A stretch of 39,244 nt of DNA, taken from NCBI RefSeq assembly GCF_018139625.1, contig NZ_JAGSOH010000073.1, positions 1 to 39,244 of the forward strand, in the 5' to 3' direction. The notes under the pieces are model-generated. The model did no database searches. It saw only the letters and a list, made by a program, of their open reading frames with translations, and had not been told where the DNA came from. Source of the DNA: Actinospica acidithermotolerans (GTDB lineage Bacteria; Actinomycetota; Actinomycetes; Streptomycetales; Catenulisporaceae). The translations under genes were made by a program, and so were the position numbers. Of the stretch, positions 37,958 to 39,244 are shown piece after piece; positions within the stretch are counted from its first letter, which is position 1; every line of letters begins with the position of its first letter.

Positions 37958-38344
37958 TCAGTGCCCGGAGAACTTCGTCGGCCGCACGGCGACCGCGACG
38001 CGCTGCTCCGCGTCGTCCGGCGTGACCGCGGTGCCGTCGTACCACTCGGACAGCCGCTGGTAGAGCTTCGCCTCCGGGTCCGGGTCGATGCGCTCGACCA
38101 CGCCGCGGATCTCCACGTAGTCGTACTTCTCGTCCGGGTCCAGGATCGAGATCGACACGCGCGGCTCGTGCGCGATGTTCTTGTACTTCTGCCGCCGGTT
38201 CGTGTGCGTGAACCAGATGAACTCGCCGTCCCAGACGAACCACATCGGGTTCACCTGCGGCGCTCCGTCCGGCCTGGTGGTGGCCAGGTTCACCAGGATC
38301 GGGCGGCCGAGCAGTTCGCGGGCGCGCTCCGGGATTTCCACCAT
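37958..38344 (-). CDS. PPOX-class F420-dependent protein
   Basis: A 128-residue split-barrel flavin/F420-binding protein of the pyridoxamine-5'-phosphate-oxidase-like family common in actinobacteria. It opens with EIPERARELLGRPILVNLAT and continues with TRPDGAPQVNPMWFVWDGEF and NRRQKYKNIAHEPRVSISIL, the segments that shape the cofactor site; IRGVVERIDPDPE follows. Members reduce diverse substrates with F420H2 (including biliverdin and xenobiotics) or bind other flavins. ATG 38344 is chosen because GGAG precedes it at good spacing; GTG 38350 is possible. It sits between the isochorismatase-like gene and the prenyl synthase on the same strand. Confidence 0.9.
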   Translation of the reverse strand: MVEIPERARELLGRPILVNLATTRPDGAPQVNPMWFVWDGEFIWFTHTNRRQKYKNIAHEPRVSISILDPDEKYDYVEIRGVVERIDPDPEAKLYQRLSEWYDGTAVTPDDAEQRVAVAVRPTKFSGH

Positions 38345-38361
38345 GGTCACGGGCTCCAGTC

Positions 38362-38379
38362 GGGTCGGGTCGGGTCGGG
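38362..38379 (+). repeat. Four-run G-quadruplex motif (GGGTC repeats)
   Basis: GGGTCGGGTCGGGTCGGG has four runs of three G with two-base loops, a canonical quadruplex-forming pattern. It lies on the template strand for leftward transcription, between the isochorismatase-like stop (38406) and the PPOX start (38344). Confidence 0.8.
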
Positions 38380-38405
38380 ACGGTCTCGGTCGGTCGCCAC
38401 CGACC

Positions 38406-38975
38406 CTAACGCGGCTCGGAATCCCCGAATTCCACCTCGGCCGTGTCCACCGTGCTGCCGCGGCGGCCGGGCGCGGTCTGGTACTTCCAGTACAGGTTCG
38501 TGTGCGCGATGACCTGCTCGGGTGACGGCGCGCCGTACGCGGTCAGGTCCTCCGTCGTGTGCGCGTCGCCGACGAGCACGGCGTCATAGCCGCGCACGAT
38601 CGCGCCGTGCAGCGTGGAGCGGATGCAGGCGTCCGTCTGCGCGCCCGCGACCACCAGCCGGCCCACGCCGAGCCCGGCCAGCACCTGCTCCAGGTCCGTC
38701 TCCTCGAAGGAGTCGCCGTAGCGCTTGGCGACCAGCGGCTCGCTCTCCTCGCGCACCAGTTCGGGCACGTACTCCCAGCTCTCGCTGCCCTCGGCCAGCT
38801 CGTCGTCGTCCGAGTGCTGGATCCAGACGACGGGAGTGCCGACGGCCCGCGCCTTGCGCACCAGCACGTCGATGTTGGCGACCACCTCGTCGCGCCGCGG
38901 CGCGCCGGTCACCACCCCGTTCTGCACATCGATCACGAGCAGGGCCGTGTTCGGCCGATCGGTGAAACGCGTCAT
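38406..38975 (-). CDS. Isochorismatase-family cysteine hydrolase
   Basis: A 189-residue alpha/beta hydrolase of the isochorismatase-like superfamily (nicotinamidase, N-carbamoylsarcosine amidase, others). The catalytic triad is clear: Asp16 in ALLVIDVQNG, Lys84 in LVAKRYGDSF and Cys117 in VVAGAQTDACIRST. It lacks the C-terminal aryl-carrier domain of true siderophore isochorismatases, so the substrate is probably a small amide. Length is typical. ATG 38975 follows AGGAGG spaced 10 bases. It is the first gene of the leftward unit with the PPOX and synthase genes. Confidence 0.92.
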   Translation of the reverse strand: MTRFTDRPNTALLVIDVQNGVVTGAPRRDEVVANIDVLVRKARAVGTPVVWIQHSDDDELAEGSESWEYVPELVREESEPLVAKRYGDSFEETDLEQVLAGLGVGRLVVAGAQTDACIRSTLHGAIVRGYDAVLVGDAHTTEDLTAYGAPSPEQVIAHTNLYWKYQTAPGRRGSTVDTAEVEFGDSEPR

Positions 38976-39157
38976 GGCAAGCGGCCTCCTGTATCAAGCT
39001 CCTCAGGTCGACTACCACGGTACGTCGCGGCACCGACAGAAGCCGCCCTTGACGGGTCCCGGCGGGGGGAGGGACACTCACCGCGCCGTCTGTTTGTGTT
39101 CTGTTCTGTTCGAATACGATCGCTGCCCTCCGCATTCGACAATGGAGTTGAAAACCG

Positions 39158-39244
39158 GTGGATCACCCCGCGCAGATAGGTCACCGCCCCCTGCCCCTCC
39201 GCCTCCTCGTCGCCCTGGCCGCGCTGCTGGCCGCGCTCCTGGTG
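39158..39244 (+). CDS. Truncated membrane or exported protein (5' end only)
   Basis: The window ends 29 codons into a likely gene. GTG 39158 is preceded by GGAG at 39144-39147, and the frame reads VDHPAQIGHRPLPLRLLVAL followed by AALLAALLV: basic residues then a strong hydrophobic helix, as in a signal anchor. Histidine kinases and mannosyltransferases often begin this way, but nothing fixes the family. The alternative ATG 39142 would encode a Pro/Arg-rich stretch and is less likely. Confidence 0.55.
   Translation, partial: MDHPAQIGHRPLPLRLLVALAALLAALLV

Overview
The window is about 39 kb of very GC-rich chromosomal DNA (third codon positions almost all G or C, frequent GTG/TTG starts, short overlaps between genes). 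With an F420-type PPOX protein, DUF4232 lipoproteins, a FadR-type GntR regulator, ROK regulators and a squalene/phytoene synthase, it looks like the chromosome of a mycelial actinomycete (Streptomycetales or Catenulisporales grade). The genus is an inference. I see no rRNA, tRNA, CRISPR array, prophage or complete insertion sequence.

Layout. (1) 1-4.4 kb: a strong terminator, a small charged protein, a NADAR-family protein, the remnant of a deleted gene, an aldo/keto reductase, a DJ-1/PfpI protein and a double GNAT acetyltransferase. (2) 4.4-16.3 kb: a carbohydrate locus. It holds a GH13 alpha-glucosidase, a LacI repressor, a three-gene ABC sugar importer without its own ATPase, a GH5 (probably GH5_18-like) beta-mannosidase, a GH38 alpha-mannosidase and a ROK sugar kinase. 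Three related LacI-type operators sit before the alpha-glucosidase, between lacI and the importer, and before the alpha-mannosidase. The set reads as import and stepwise breakdown of a mannose-rich glycan, possibly the core of N-glycans. (3) 16.3-25.8 kb: lipoprotein, SRPBCC, secreted DUF5666-like protein, XRE regulator, methionine aminopeptidase, TetR regulator, saccharopine-dehydrogenase-like protein, a TetM/OtrA-like ribosomal protection GTPase with an overlapping short leader ORF, a serpin-like protein and a Nudix hydrolase. (4) 25.8-32.8 kb: siderophore-interacting reductase, second DUF4232 lipoprotein, DUF2142-like membrane protein, flavoprotein, sterol-desaturase-type hydroxylase, GntR regulator and a tail-domain membrane protein. 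(5) 32.8-37 kb: xylA and xylB divergently arranged around an AT-rich promoter/operator, followed by a ROK repressor: a xylose catabolism unit. (6) 37-39.2 kb: a leftward unit of isochorismatase-like hydrolase, PPOX protein and squalene/phytoene synthase, and the first 29 codons of a membrane protein cut by the window end.

The most unusual layer is repeats. There are in-frame minisatellites inside the ROK kinase (27 bp, ten full units) and the ribosomal protection gene (12 bp x 4), an 18-bp duplication in the ROK regulator, a 30-bp x 5 array that starts on a stop codon, a 12-bp x 5 array before the DJ-1 gene, a four-run G-quadruplex motif, and two related ~160-bp transposase-less elements, both inserted exactly on the TAG stop of the upstream gene. 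Long perfect palindromes occur at 100-133, 32797-32842 and, inside coding sequence, at 35788-35817.
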